A stretch of 64,000 bases of DNA from Rhizobium sp. RU36D (GTDB lineage: Bacteria > Pseudomonadota > Alphaproteobacteria > Rhizobiales > Rhizobiaceae). A program made the translations under genes and the position numbers. Position 1 is the stretch's first letter. Each line of letters opens with the position of its first letter. Shown piece by piece: positions 9,260 through 18,914 of the stretch. Under the pieces are notes generated by a model. The model made no database searches, was not told the DNA's origin, and saw nothing but the letters and a program-made list of their open reading frames with translations. Location of the stretch: contig NZ_FWXU01000001.1 in assembly GCF_900176345.1 (NCBI RefSeq), positions 496,001-560,000 on the forward strand, written 5' to 3'.

Positions 9260-9559
9260 GGTGCGTTAAGCCGGTGGTAATATCTTGAACCCGCAAAGCG
9301 AGGGTCGCCAAGGCCATCCCCATATTTGCTAATACAAGAGCAGCCACTGGTTTCGCCCCGTTTTGGGGCATTCTTGATCCGTTCGACGCACCAGATCTAA
9401 GCAATTAATGGCGCCTTAACCAACCATCTATCGCCTTTTTCCGCAGCGCCTCAAATTAGGGATTCGTTGAGATTTCAAACCCTAGCCTAAAGGCCATGTT
9501 CCGAAATGGAACCTCCGCACATGATGTGGCGGGGTGGTGAAAAATGGGGATTGGGGCAC
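9260..9559. other. intergenic region before the cellulose operon
   Basis: No gene is supported here. It should hold the promoter and leader of bcsA. A weak imperfect hairpin (CCGCACAT with ATGTGGCGG, about 9515-9532) sits just before the preferred bcsA start. An in-frame ATG at 9506 is an alternative start. I saw no strong palindrome or consensus promoter. Confidence 0.5.
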
Positions 9560-11812
9560 ATGAAGTGCGCAAAATTGCCTGCAATCATTGCGGGCGTATT
9601 CGGCTTGTTTTTGCTATGGCTGCCGCTCAGCCAGCAAGCCCAGATCGTATTGAGCGTGACCGTTCTCGGCATGATGTTTCTTTTCATGCGGCGCCCCGAG
9701 AACAAGACGCTGAGGTTGATGACCTTCGTCTTTGCCGCAATCCTGGCCCTGCGCTACGCCTTCTGGCGCACGACCGAAACATTGCCGAACTTTTCCGAAC
9801 CGCTGAATTTCATTCCCGGCATCGTCTTGTACGGGGCGGAGATGTATTGCCTGCTGATGCTGGCCATCAGCTTCTTCATCGTCGCCGATCCGGTCAAGCG
9901 CAAGACGCCCGAGCGCATGCCCGCCGAGAAGTGCCCGACCGTCGACGTCTTCGTTCCGAGCTATAACGAGGACGCCGAGCTTCTGGCGCTGACGCTAGCC
10001 GCCGCCAAGTCGATGAACTATCCGAAGGACAAGTTCCAGGTCTATCTGCTCGATGACGGCGGCACGGATGCCAAGTGCAACCACAAGGATCCGCTGACCG
10101 CGCTTGCGGCCCGGCGCCGTCGCCAGCAATTGACCGCGCTCTGCGAGGCGCTTGACGTGCGCTACCACGCGCGTGCCGAGAACACCCACGCCAAGGCCGG
10201 CAATCTCAATGCCGGCATGGAAATCTCTTCAGGCGAATTGATCGTTGTCTTCGACGCCGATCATGCGCCGGTGCGGGAATTCCTCAACGAAACGGTTGGC
10301 TTCTTCCGCAGGGATGAGCGGCTGTTCCTCGTCCAGACGCCGCATTTCTTCCTGAACCCCGATCCGCTGGAAAAGAACCTCGAGACCTTTGCGACCATGC
10401 CGTCGGAAAACGAGATGTTCTATTCCATCGTCCAGCGCGGTCTCGACAAATGGGACGCCTCCTTCTTCTGCGGTTCGGCGGCCGTGCTGCGTCGCGAAGC
10501 CCTTCTGGAAACCCAGGGTTTTTCCGGCCAGTCGATTACCGAGGATTGCGAGACGGCATTGTCGCTGCATAGCCGCGGCTGGCACAGCCTCTATGTCGAC
10601 AAGCCCTTGATTGCGGGCCTGCAGCCGGAAACCTTCGTGTCCTTCATCGGCCAGCGCGCCCGCTGGAGCCAGGGCATGCTGCAGATCCTCATCCTCAACC
10701 GCCCGTTCCTGGCCCGCGGCCTGACGATGGCACAGCGCATCTGCTATGCCGGCACGAACCTGTTCTGGCTGTTCCCGCTGACGCGGCTCACCTTCATGTT
10801 CGCGCCGCTGCTCTACATCTTCTTCTCGCTGGAAATCTTCCAGGCGAACATCATGGAGTTCGGCGCCTACACGGCGACCTACCTGATCTCCTCCTTCGCC
10901 ATGCAGAGCTATCTTTATGGTCGCGTGCGCTGGCCCTGGATTTCCGAACTCTATGAATATGTCCAATCGGTGCTGCTGCTCGGCTCGATCTTTAGCGTCG
11001 TGCGCAACCCGCGCAAGCCGACCTTCAACGTCACCGCCAAGGGCCAGACGCTGGACGAAAGCAAGCTCTCGCCTCTGGCGCGGCCTTACTTCGCCATCTT
11101 CTTCCTTCTGCTGGCTGCGACCGGTTATGCCATTTGGCGCTACTTCACCGAGCCGATGGCATCGGAACTGCTGTTGATTGTCGCGGCCTGGAACACCATC
11201 AATCTCGGCATTGCCGGCGCCGCCCTGGGCGTGGTCTCCGAGCGTCGCGAACGCCGCCGCAACCAGCGCCTGCCCGTCAAGCGCCACGCCCTGATGCGCC
11301 ATGCCGGCAAGGTCCACACCGTCCTGATCCAGGATGCCTCCAGCGGCGGTGTTTCCATCCAGTTCATCGACGGCAAGCCGGAGCTGGATACGGCAGAACC
11401 GTTCGAGGCCAGCGTCGAACTGCGCCGCAACGGCCAGGTCATGACCTTCGATGTGGTCTATCGCAGCACCCGCAAGCGGGATGGCGAACAGGTCTTCGGC
11501 TTTGCCTATGCCAAGCGCAACCCGAAAACCTTCATGGTGATCGCGGAACTGATGTATTCCGACCAGTCCGTGCTCCAGGAACGCCTGACGCGCCGTCAGA
11601 AGCCGCTGAATTTCTTCCTCGGCACGCTACGCTTCGCCCGCTGGACGATCACCGAGACCTTCCGCTCCATGCAATATGCCAGCGGCCTGGTGCGGGAGCA
11701 GACGGTCAAGTCCTTCGCCGATGCGCCGATGATCCTCGCTGAACGGGCCGATCAAGCTCCCGATACCAGCGGCAACCACCTCACCCTGTTCGGAACGCCC
11801 AACTATGCGTAA
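9560..11812 (+). CDS. bcsA: cellulose synthase catalytic subunit BcsA/CelA with PilZ domain
   Basis: BcsA (750 residues) is a processive inner-membrane family-2 glycosyltransferase that polymerises UDP-glucose and moves the chain through its own channel. The motifs are complete: DDG at about 165-167, DAD at 232-234, TED at 327-329 and QRARW at 365-369. Hydrophobic segments lie on both sides. The C-terminal PilZ domain has RxxxR at about 566-570 and DASSGG at 592-597, so cyclic-di-GMP activation is expected. I prefer the ATG at 9560 because the membrane helix starts right after it; ATG 9506 would add 18 polar residues. It overlaps bcsB by eight bases. Confidence 0.95.
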   Translation: MKCAKLPAIIAGVFGLFLLWLPLSQQAQIVLSVTVLGMMFLFMRRPENKTLRLMTFVFAAILALRYAFWRTTETLPNFSEPLNFIPGIVLYGAEMYCLLMLAISFFIVADPVKRKTPERMPAEKCPTVDVFVPSYNEDAELLALTLAAAKSMNYPKDKFQVYLLDDGGTDAKCNHKDPLTALAARRRRQQLTALCEALDVRYHARAENTHAKAGNLNAGMEISSGELIVVFDADHAPVREFLNETVGFFRRDERLFLVQTPHFFLNPDPLEKNLETFATMPSENEMFYSIVQRGLDKWDASFFCGSAAVLRREALLETQGFSGQSITEDCETALSLHSRGWHSLYVDKPLIAGLQPETFVSFIGQRARWSQGMLQILILNRPFLARGLTMAQRICYAGTNLFWLFPLTRLTFMFAPLLYIFFSLEIFQANIMEFGAYTATYLISSFAMQSYLYGRVRWPWISELYEYVQSVLLLGSIFSVVRNPRKPTFNVTAKGQTLDESKLSPLARPYFAIFFLLLAATGYAIWRYFTEPMASELLLIVAAWNTINLGIAGAALGVVSERRERRRNQRLPVKRHALMRHAGKVHTVLIQDASSGGVSIQFIDGKPELDTAEPFEASVELRRNGQVMTFDVVYRSTRKRDGEQVFGFAYAKRNPKTFMVIAELMYSDQSVLQERLTRRQKPLNFFLGTLRFARWTITETFRSMQYASGLVREQTVKSFADAPMILAERADQAPDTSGNHLTLFGTPNYA

Positions 11813-14105
11813 ATCCTCTACGGCAACGCTGACCGGCCTTCTGTTGTTGGCCGCATCGACCACCTGTGCCCAGACATTGACGCTGGCACCCTCCGCAAGG
11901 CTTGCGAACCCCGCGCAGCTGGCGCCACCGGCTTCTCCCGTCGCCGGCCAGCCCTCGGGTCTCGTGCCCTTCGAACAGGCAACCGGCGACCTGACGCTGA
12001 CGGGTGAGGACGACACACGCATCCTCACCTTCCACCTGACGGAGGCCGAGGCAAAGGCCGGAGGGACACTCCGTCTCGCCTACCAGAATGCCGTGTCCGT
12101 CATGCCCGATGACGCGATCATGGACGTGGAAATCAACGGACGCAATCTCGGCTCCTTCGCCATCCGCTCCCCCCAGGGCTACCATCCGGAGACCTTGCTC
12201 GTCGCGGCGGAAGCGCTCATTCCGGGCAGAAACACGGTGCGGCTGCGGGCGCGCCAGCACCACCGCGTCGATTGCTCGGCAGAAGCCGTCTACGAACTCT
12301 GGACCCGGCTTGATCCGGCAGACAGCGGTTTCGTATCCCAGGCGCGCGCGGGCTTCTCCAGCGTGGACGACCTTTTGGCCGTCGGCCGAAACAGCGACGG
12401 CATTACCGAAATCAGGCTGATAGCTCCCGAGGGCGATCGGCTTGCGATTGCACGCGACAGCTTGAAGACGATCGAGGCGCTGGCGCTGTTCCTCAACCGC
12501 CAGGATATCAAGGTCACCGTCGCCGACCGCCCCGGCGAGACCGCGGGCATCGACCTCGTTTTCGGCGACACCGGCACCTATCCGCAGACCGCGCGCGCCC
12601 AGCAGATCCTGGCGGCCGCTCCCGCGGGCTTGTCGGTGCGCAACGGCGATATTTCAGGTCGCGCCACGGTGGTCATGCGCGGCGGCAACCCCGCCGCCCT
12701 TCAGGCAGCGCTGGTGACGGCCGTCAATGGCCCCATGCGGATGGGCCTGCAACAGGGCTTGCTGACACCACCCGCCGGCACGATCATTGCCGGCCAGCCG
12801 ACCCGCTTCACACTGCGCGAGGCGGGCTACAGGACTGCCCCTTTCCACGGCCGCCTGTCTCGCACCGATTTCAAGCTCGAAATGCCGGCGGACTTCTATC
12901 CGGGCGACTATGACACCATCAATGTCCACCTGACGGCGGCCACCGCCCCCGGTCTGGCGCCGGAAGCGCAATTCCTGGTCAGGGTCAACGACCGTGCCGT
13001 GAGCAGCTATCGTTTCCGCGGCAGCGAGGGACAGAAGTTCGACGGCAAGCGCATCGAACTGCCATTGCGGGCCTTCCATGCCGGCGTCAACCGCGTGGAG
13101 CTATTGGCCGAGCTGCCAACGGCAAGCGACGCAAGCTGCGCACCCGACACCCGTGACGAGAGCAAGCCGCGCTTCATCCTGCTGGACGATACGGAAATCG
13201 AAGTGCCGAAGGTTGCGCATATCGGCCGCATGCCCGATCTCGCAGCGCTCGCGGGTGCCGCCTACCCGTTCAATCAGGGCAAGGCCTTCGACGTCGTTCT
13301 TGACAAGGCCGATCCCGCATCGCTGTCTTCGGCATTGACGCTGGTCACCAAGCTGTCGCTCTCCGCCCGCAAGCCGCTTGACGCGACGTTGCGGCTTGGC
13401 AAAGGCGCCGTCGATCCCGACCGCGACGCGCTGATCCTCAAGGCCACCGGCACCACGCCGATGGCGAGCAAGGCCGAGGACGCAACCGGCGGCGTCGATC
13501 CGCTGTTCACCTCGGCGATCGAAGCCCCGGACACTGGCACCCTCCAGGTTGCCAGCACAGGATCTGACGCACTTCTGCAAGCCTTCGAGGCCAGCACGGC
13601 GCTGACCGAGGAGCATCTTTCGCTCAAGACACGCCTGCTCAACCTCCTGGCCAAGCCCTTGCCGGCCATCGGACGCTGGCTAAGCTACCAGGAAGGCGTG
13701 GACCCCGCCGCAAGCCTGAACCGCGGCGACGTGCTGATCGAGATGAAGCAGCAGCGGGCGCCGCTGGGCGACGGCACCTGGACGGTGATCGAAGCGCCAA
13801 GCACCGGCGACCTGCAGGCCGGAGTCGACAGGCTGACAAACCCGACCGTCTGGGCCTCCCTGAACGGGGGAAGCGCCCTGTTGCGTCGGTCCACCGACGA
13901 GGTGGTGATCACCGCCACCGCCGACTATCAGGTCGTGGAAATCACCGACACCAGCTTCTCCAATTTGCGCCGCCTGGCCGCAGCCTGGCTCTCCGATCAC
14001 TTCGGCATCTATGTCGCGCTCGTCGTCGGCTGCCTTGGGCTGTTCGGACTGTGGTTGGGATATGCGGTGCCGCGCAACGGCGTAAGGACCAATAGCGATG
14101 ACTGA
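11805..14105 (+). CDS. bcsB: cellulose synthase regulatory subunit BcsB/CelB
   Basis: BcsB (766 residues) is the periplasmic partner of BcsA that guides the emerging glucan. It has an N-terminal signal peptide (about residues 1-22, ending near TTCAQ), a long beta-rich periplasmic region with repeated carbohydrate-binding and flavodoxin-like modules, and one C-terminal transmembrane anchor (about 735-755, FGIYVALVVGCLGLFGLWLG). That architecture is diagnostic for BcsB. It overlaps bcsA by eight bases upstream and the TPR gene by eight bases downstream, indicating a translationally coupled operon. Confidence 0.93.
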   Translation: MRKSSTATLTGLLLLAASTTCAQTLTLAPSARLANPAQLAPPASPVAGQPSGLVPFEQATGDLTLTGEDDTRILTFHLTEAEAKAGGTLRLAYQNAVSVMPDDAIMDVEINGRNLGSFAIRSPQGYHPETLLVAAEALIPGRNTVRLRARQHHRVDCSAEAVYELWTRLDPADSGFVSQARAGFSSVDDLLAVGRNSDGITEIRLIAPEGDRLAIARDSLKTIEALALFLNRQDIKVTVADRPGETAGIDLVFGDTGTYPQTARAQQILAAAPAGLSVRNGDISGRATVVMRGGNPAALQAALVTAVNGPMRMGLQQGLLTPPAGTIIAGQPTRFTLREAGYRTAPFHGRLSRTDFKLEMPADFYPGDYDTINVHLTAATAPGLAPEAQFLVRVNDRAVSSYRFRGSEGQKFDGKRIELPLRAFHAGVNRVELLAELPTASDASCAPDTRDESKPRFILLDDTEIEVPKVAHIGRMPDLAALAGAAYPFNQGKAFDVVLDKADPASLSSALTLVTKLSLSARKPLDATLRLGKGAVDPDRDALILKATGTTPMASKAEDATGGVDPLFTSAIEAPDTGTLQVASTGSDALLQAFEASTALTEEHLSLKTRLLNLLAKPLPAIGRWLSYQEGVDPAASLNRGDVLIEMKQQRAPLGDGTWTVIEAPSTGDLQAGVDRLTNPTVWASLNGGSALLRRSTDEVVITATADYQVVEITDTSFSNLRRLAAAWLSDHFGIYVALVVGCLGLFGLWLGYAVPRNGVRTNSDD

Positions 14106-16146
14106 TCTGATCTTCCTGCGCCGCCTCGCGGCGTCCTGCAGCCTGGCAGCGCTCGTGGCTGCTACACCCATTCTCGCCCTGCCATCCGCCCGGGCGGACA
14201 GCCTATCGCCCATGCCCGTAGCACTGGTGCTGGCGCCACCTGCTGACGCACAACAACCGCCGTCCGCGGTAAGCGATGCCAAGCCTTCCGGGCCTGACCT
14301 GGTGGATTTGGCTGCGCTCTATTACTATGCCAGCGAGGGCAGCACGGACCGCGTGCAAGCCGAAACGCTGCGGCTCCAGGCAAAATATCCAGGCTTTGTG
14401 ACCCCAGGCGATCTCTACGAGCCCGCGGATCGCCACGTCGTCGATGAAACGCCGCTATGGAACCTCTACAAGCTGAATGATTTCGCCGGTATCGAAGCCG
14501 AGATCGAACGCATGTCTGCCCAGAATCCAGGTTGGGTGCCGACGGAAGACTTTGCGACCAAGCTTGCGAGAGCCAAACAACGGCAGGCGATGACCGAAGC
14601 CTTCGAGCGCAAGGATTGGGATGGTCTCCTGCTCGCCGCCAAGGACATCGATGCGAAGCAAGAGCCCGAAATCGACCTTCTGTGGATGATGGTTGACGCA
14701 GCGAGGGGCTTGCAGCGCACGGATGACCTGGCACGCATCTATCAGGGCATTCTCTACCGCGATGCTGCCAATGCCTTTGCTCCGGGCGAGCGGCTGACGA
14801 CACTGGAAAAAGCTGTCGAAGACTTTCCCGCTGACGAGGTCCGCGCCGCGCTTGCGGCTCTCAACCTGCCAGCCGAGATGTCGGAAAAGGTCGAGGCACT
14901 AAAGCGCAACCTGCTGCGCCGTGACGTCGCCGCCTTCAACGCGTCCACGGAGCGCACCGATCCGCTGCCAGCCGCCACCGTTGATCCGCTGCGGCGGACG
15001 GCTGATGTCACCGACATGAAGCTGCTTGGCTGGTATACGCTTAAGATCGGCCGGCCGGCAGAGGCCGAGACCTGGTTTCGCCGGGCCATGGACCGCCAGC
15101 GGGAGGCCGAGAGCATCAAGGGCCTGTTCCTCAGCCTGAAACAGGACAAGCGGGAGCCTGAGGCGCGCGACCTGGTCACGGCCAACCTTGCCACCCTCGC
15201 TGACGACAGCGATTTCATGCTGGATGCGCTGTCAGCCGGTTTCACACAGCCCGGCGAAGCGGCGATCGCGCCTGCGGTCGTCGAGGCCTATTCCACGGCC
15301 ATCCAGCGCGCTCAATCCCCGGAACACGCAGAAATCCTGGGCTGGTATGCCTATAACGGCCACCAGTTTGAGGCCGCCTCCGCCTGGTTTGGCAAATCCT
15401 GGGAATGGAAACAACAGGCCTCCAGCCTGAAAGGCCTGGCCCTTTCGGCCATGCAACTCAAGGACAAGGCAACGCTCGAAAACCTGCGCCGGGACTTCGC
15501 GGGCCAGTTCCCGGAGGCCTTTGCCGATCTGAAGTCGGTCGTCCCGCCGAAGGGAAACAAGGGCTCCGGCGTTGCGGCACCGGTAAGCGGCGTGGACGCC
15601 GGCTATGTCGCCGATTTCAGGGCCAAGCGTTACGGCGATTGCATCATGGGCCTGCGCAAGCAGGAAGCACGTGGAAGGCTGACGGCCGGCGCGCAACTGA
15701 TCAAGGGCTGGTGCCATCTGGAGCTCAGCCACCTCGCGGAGGCGCGGACCGCATTCGGCGCCGCCCTGGATGCAGGTGGCAAGACGAGCCAGGACGCCGC
15801 CTACGGCATGGCCTTGACCCTGATGCGCACGCGGCTGACGGACGAGGCCGAAGCCCTGCTCGCCAGATACCCGCTGTCAGCAGCTCGCGACAAGGAAATC
15901 CGCAGTGAAATCTATTGGCAGCGCGCGCGCTCAGCCTTCGATTCCAAGCAGTACCAGCAGGTGCTGAACGCGCTTAATCTGCGGCTGCAACTGGTTCAGG
16001 AGCCCATGGACATGTCGCGCATGCGCGGCTGGGCCCACTACCATCTCGGGCATCGGGCAGAGGCCCGCGCCATCTTCACCCGGCTCAACATGCTGGTAAG
16101 CGACAATGCCAACCGCCAGGCATTGGCGATCATCAACGGCAACTGA
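14098..16146 (+). CDS. periplasmic TPR-repeat protein of the cellulose operon (BcsK/CelE-like)
   Basis: This 682-residue protein has an N-terminal signal peptide (about 1-33, ending in ARA) followed by many tetratricopeptide-like helical repeats, for example around 300-335 (GWYTLKIGRPAEAETWFRRA), 405-440 and 540-575. No C-terminal beta-barrel is evident, so it is not a full BcsC. In alphaproteobacterial cellulose operons a TPR-only protein, sometimes called BcsK, stands in this place and probably scaffolds export or assembly in the periplasm. The name is by position and architecture. It overlaps bcsB by eight bases and precedes bcsN by eleven. Confidence 0.75.
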   Translation: MTDLIFLRRLAASCSLAALVAATPILALPSARADSLSPMPVALVLAPPADAQQPPSAVSDAKPSGPDLVDLAALYYYASEGSTDRVQAETLRLQAKYPGFVTPGDLYEPADRHVVDETPLWNLYKLNDFAGIEAEIERMSAQNPGWVPTEDFATKLARAKQRQAMTEAFERKDWDGLLLAAKDIDAKQEPEIDLLWMMVDAARGLQRTDDLARIYQGILYRDAANAFAPGERLTTLEKAVEDFPADEVRAALAALNLPAEMSEKVEALKRNLLRRDVAAFNASTERTDPLPAATVDPLRRTADVTDMKLLGWYTLKIGRPAEAETWFRRAMDRQREAESIKGLFLSLKQDKREPEARDLVTANLATLADDSDFMLDALSAGFTQPGEAAIAPAVVEAYSTAIQRAQSPEHAEILGWYAYNGHQFEAASAWFGKSWEWKQQASSLKGLALSAMQLKDKATLENLRRDFAGQFPEAFADLKSVVPPKGNKGSGVAAPVSGVDAGYVADFRAKRYGDCIMGLRKQEARGRLTAGAQLIKGWCHLELSHLAEARTAFGAALDAGGKTSQDAAYGMALTLMRTRLTDEAEALLARYPLSAARDKEIRSEIYWQRARSAFDSKQYQQVLNALNLRLQLVQEPMDMSRMRGWAHYHLGHRAEARAIFTRLNMLVSDNANRQALAIINGN

Positions 16147-16157
16147 GGAGCAGCCCG

Positions 16158-17012
16158 ATGCGATCCTGTATCCTCACTTTGCTTGCCTTGGCTGCCCTGG
16201 CGCCCGTCACCGGCTGCACATCCGTCCAGGATCCGTTCCTGACCGGATCAACCAGCCCCATGACCGCCGCCGCCCTCAGTGGCAGCCGCGAAGTCGGTGC
16301 CCATCTCGCGCTCGCCTCCGTGCCTGGCGCCGGCACGGTACTGGCGGTTCGGCAGACCATCGATCCCGACGCGACGCGCCAGACCATCGTCTTCGCCAAT
16401 CCCCTGGCCGTCGCGGGAGAAGACGTGCTGACAATCGAGGTCGCATCTGGGAACAGCAGGCGGTTTCGCCAGGCACCAAGCCGCGGCGAGCTCCAGTCCG
16501 AGATGAACAAGGCATTACCCGGCATCGCCATGACCATCAGCAATACGATGAACGACAATGCCTATGGCGTCTTTGGATATGCATCGGGCAACACGGCGGG
16601 CGGTCAGTGCGTCTATGCATGGCAGGTGATCGATGGCGGTAGCAGCTCACCGATCGGCAGCTCTCACGGCGCCAGCATTCGCCTGCGGCTATGCAGAGCC
16701 GGCGTGTCCGCAGAAAACCTGGCGGCCTTGATGCGGGGCCTGAGCGTTAAACCACTCGACGCGGCAACGCTCGCCGCGCTGCGCTTCGCAGCCCCGACAG
16801 AGCCAAGATCGGTTCGCGCCGGTGTCGATGAGGAACTAAATGACGTGACGCCAGAGAGACGGGACGACGTCGAGCAGAACATCGTCACGCGTCCACTGGC
16901 GGTCAACGCAGCTTCTACTGCCACTATCTCGATGCCCGACGGCAACGTGAGTTCGGCAAAAGCACCCGCAGCCTCAAGCCCGCGGGTCAGCGTCCCGATG
17001 CCCGCGAGTTGA
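16158..17012 (+). CDS. bcsN: cellulose biosynthesis protein BcsN, lipoprotein
   Basis: This 284-residue protein has a signal peptide ending in the lipobox-like VTGC, with Cys20 as the likely lipidation site. The body contains the conserved-looking stretch with NTMNDNAYGVFGYA near 130. It is followed by a low-complexity Ser/Ala/Pro-rich tail after about residue 245. BcsN is an accessory protein found with cellulose synthase in rhizobia and relatives; its biochemical role is not established. The assignment rests on the operon position after bcsA-bcsB-TPR, the lipoprotein signal and the size. Confidence 0.75.
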   Translation: MRSCILTLLALAALAPVTGCTSVQDPFLTGSTSPMTAAALSGSREVGAHLALASVPGAGTVLAVRQTIDPDATRQTIVFANPLAVAGEDVLTIEVASGNSRRFRQAPSRGELQSEMNKALPGIAMTISNTMNDNAYGVFGYASGNTAGGQCVYAWQVIDGGSSSPIGSSHGASIRLRLCRAGVSAENLAALMRGLSVKPLDAATLAALRFAAPTEPRSVRAGVDEELNDVTPERRDDVEQNIVTRPLAVNAASTATISMPDGNVSSAKAPAASSPRVSVPMPAS

Positions 17013-17015
17013 TGA

Positions 17016-17420
17016 TCAGCCCTGCATACGCACGGTCACCAAATAGCCAACCGTCGCCGCAACACCGGTCAGCACCGTACCCCAGAGCATGTCGACCACG
17101 CTCACCGAAACCGACCAGTTCTTGAGCGTGGCGAGGTTGGTCATGTCATAGGTGCCGTAGGCGATCAGGCCCAGCAGGGCACCCGCGATAGCGGCGCTCA
17201 GCCACGTTCCGCCCTGCACCGCAGGGACGACGGCAAAATAGACGATGCCGAAGATATAGAAGAGATAAAACAGCCCGGCCGCCATGAAATTGGGCTGGTC
17301 GAGCATCAGGTCGCCGATGCGCGACCGGTAGAATGTGGTTGCCACCTTGGACAACCACACGAAATCAAGGCCGAAAAACACCACCGCGGTCGAGAGATAG
17401 GCGACGATATAGGTCTGCAT
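17016..17420 (-). CDS. DUF2177 membrane protein, probable RpoE-regulon member
   Basis: This 134-residue integral membrane protein has four predicted helices and matches the DUF2177 family, including the YDMTNLATLKNWS stretch near 92-104. DUF2177 genes recur beside ChrR-RpoE pairs and cyclopropane-fatty-acid genes in alphaproteobacteria, so a membrane role in the photo-oxidative or singlet-oxygen response is likely. Its molecular function is unknown. It is 26 bases downstream of chrR in the same direction and converges with bcsN, three bases from its stop. Confidence 0.85.
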   Translation of the reverse strand: MQTYIVAYLSTAVVFFGLDFVWLSKVATTFYRSRIGDLMLDQPNFMAAGLFYLFYIFGIVYFAVVPAVQGGTWLSAAIAGALLGLIAYGTYDMTNLATLKNWSVSVSVVDMLWGTVLTGVAATVGYLVTVRMQG

Positions 17421-17446
17421 GTTTCACTCCCGGCGCGTGGCCATTT

Positions 17447-18118
17447 TCAAATTCCGAGCACCGGCTGAACCATGCGCACGAACCAGCTGCGGAACTTCAG
17501 CGGCGCATCCGTTACGGCGAGGCAGATGCAGTCCTCACCCTCGTCGGCAATCGGCTGATGCTCCAGCGTCTCGTCGGCGTCCTCGATATCACCGCGCGCA
17601 AAGCGTCCGGTTTCATCGGAAAAGCTTCCGGCCAGAACAAGCGTCAGTTCACGGCCGCCATGGCTATGTTCCGGCACCGGCTTGCCCGCGGGGATCCGAA
17701 GCAGTCGCACGCTCGTCTCGCCATCGCCGACGCGGATCGGAATGTGGTAGGCACCACGACCAAGCGGCTTCCATTTCAATCCATCCACGTCGCTTCCAAG
17801 ATAGGACCTGAGCGGCTCCGGCAAAACGGCACTCGTCGCAGGCGCAGCACGCGGTGATGGCGTGGAAATCCGCATACCCGTCTTATCCGATGCACCCAAC
17901 CGGGCCTTCATGTTGCTCCAGGCGTCATCTGTCTCGACTTCGTCGCAAGAGATGGACCGCAGCATTTCGCCGCCAGCCTGCTCCATAAGCGCAAGCCGTT
18001 TGCGACAGCTGGGGCAAAGCGCCAGATGAGACGCGACCGCGATGCTCCAGCCCTCTGCGAGGCTGCCGGAGGCATATTCCAGTAGAAGATCATCACTAAG
18101 ATGGTGGACGACACTCAT
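17447..18118 (-). CDS. chrR: ChrR-family zinc anti-sigma factor
   Basis: ChrR (223 residues) binds and holds RpoE until a stress such as singlet oxygen triggers release. The N-terminal zinc anti-sigma domain has His6, His31, Cys35 and Cys38 (HLALCPSC), the same positions as in Rhodobacter sphaeroides ChrR. The C-terminal half is a cupin with the HSHGGRE stretch near residue 150, needed in known ChrR proteins for the response to singlet oxygen. Its ATG overlaps the rpoE stop by four bases (ATGA), giving coupled production of sigma and anti-sigma. Confidence 0.93.
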   Translation of the reverse strand: MSVVHHLSDDLLLEYASGSLAEGWSIAVASHLALCPSCRKRLALMEQAGGEMLRSISCDEVETDDAWSNMKARLGASDKTGMRISTPSPRAAPATSAVLPEPLRSYLGSDVDGLKWKPLGRGAYHIPIRVGDGETSVRLLRIPAGKPVPEHSHGGRELTLVLAGSFSDETGRFARGDIEDADETLEHQPIADEGEDCICLAVTDAPLKFRSWFVRMVQPVLGI

Positions 18119-18684
18119 GAGCGGTCCTCCAGGGCTACACGCAGCTTGGCAAAGGCCATTCGGATACGGGACTTAACAGTGCCCAGGGGAATCCCCAGGG
18201 ATTCGGCGATCGCGCTATGCGGCGTCTCGTCGAAGAACGAGTGTTTCAGCAATTCAAGTTGCTCGGGTGGAAGTTTCTTCATGGCCTTGTGTAAACGTTC
18301 AGCTTCCTGCTTCTGTTCATATTCGTGGTCGGCGGGCATTTCATCGTCCGGCACGAAAGCAGGGTCGTTAGGGTCGAATTCCGGTCGCTTCATCTTTCGA
18401 TAAGCGGAAATGCGAAGGTTTCGTGCGATGGTGAAGATCCAGGCCTCGGCATTGCCCTTGGTCGGATCAAACAGCCCCGCCTTGTTCCAAACCATCATCA
18501 TGGTTTCCTGCATCAGTTCCTCCGCCGCCTGCCGGTCGCGGACCTGACGCGCCATATAGCTGCGGATGCGCGGGGCGAAATAACGGAACAGCGCCTCGAA
18601 GGCATCCACGTCCCGGTTGGTTCCAACGGCTGCTAGCAATGCAGGCAAATCTTCAATGTCATAATTCTTGGCCGCAACATTCAT
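18115..18684 (-). CDS. rpoE: ECF sigma factor RpoE (ChrR-controlled)
   Basis: This 189-residue group-4 sigma factor has region 2 around residues 20-90 (AEELMQETMMMVW) and region 4 around 130-180 (HSAIAESLGIPLGTVKSRI). It directs RNA polymerase to stress promoters. I chose the ATG at 18684 because the protein then begins like other RpoE proteins and GGAGCG lies eleven bases upstream. Longer readings to 18792 or 18864 would run across the candidate promoter at 18798-18827. It is coupled to chrR by a four-base overlap. Confidence 0.92.
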   Translation of the reverse strand: MNVAAKNYDIEDLPALLAAVGTNRDVDAFEALFRYFAPRIRSYMARQVRDRQAAEELMQETMMMVWNKAGLFDPTKGNAEAWIFTIARNLRISAYRKMKRPEFDPNDPAFVPDDEMPADHEYEQKQEAERLHKAMKKLPPEQLELLKHSFFDETPHSAIAESLGIPLGTVKSRIRMAFAKLRVALEDRS

Positions 18685-18797
18685 CCGGACAAGCACGCTC
18701 CCGACGCTTTTCTTCGTGCGGCCACGGGGCTGCGCGATCACTGTTATCGCATTGTGGCATGTGGATGCCGGTGTGTGAATGGTCGCTGTCATGATTG

Positions 18798-18827
18798 CCG
18801 TTACGTGGGTGCAGCGCCCTTGGATCA
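18798..18827 (-). promoter_or_regulatory. RpoE-type promoter driving rpoE-chrR
   Basis: On the minus strand, TGATCC (18827-18822) is followed after exactly 18 bases by TAACGG (18803-18798). TGATCC-N18-TAA(G/C) is the form I recall for promoters of ChrR-controlled RpoE proteins. The predicted transcription start is near 18791, giving a leader of about 105 bases before rpoE and implying autoregulation. Confidence 0.75.
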
Positions 18828-18914
18828 ATCGGCCCAAAAAAAGATGTTGTCCCTCAATCCGCAATAGCCGACACAGCGTACTGCTCCCTGAAACAACAAA
18901 ACGGGGTGCATGAC

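Noticed and set aside
18685..18864. Longer N-terminus for RpoE starting at 18864 or 18792
   Set aside because: It would place the TGATCC-N18-TAACGG promoter inside the gene, and the added residues do not resemble sigma factors; 18684 has a ribosome site.
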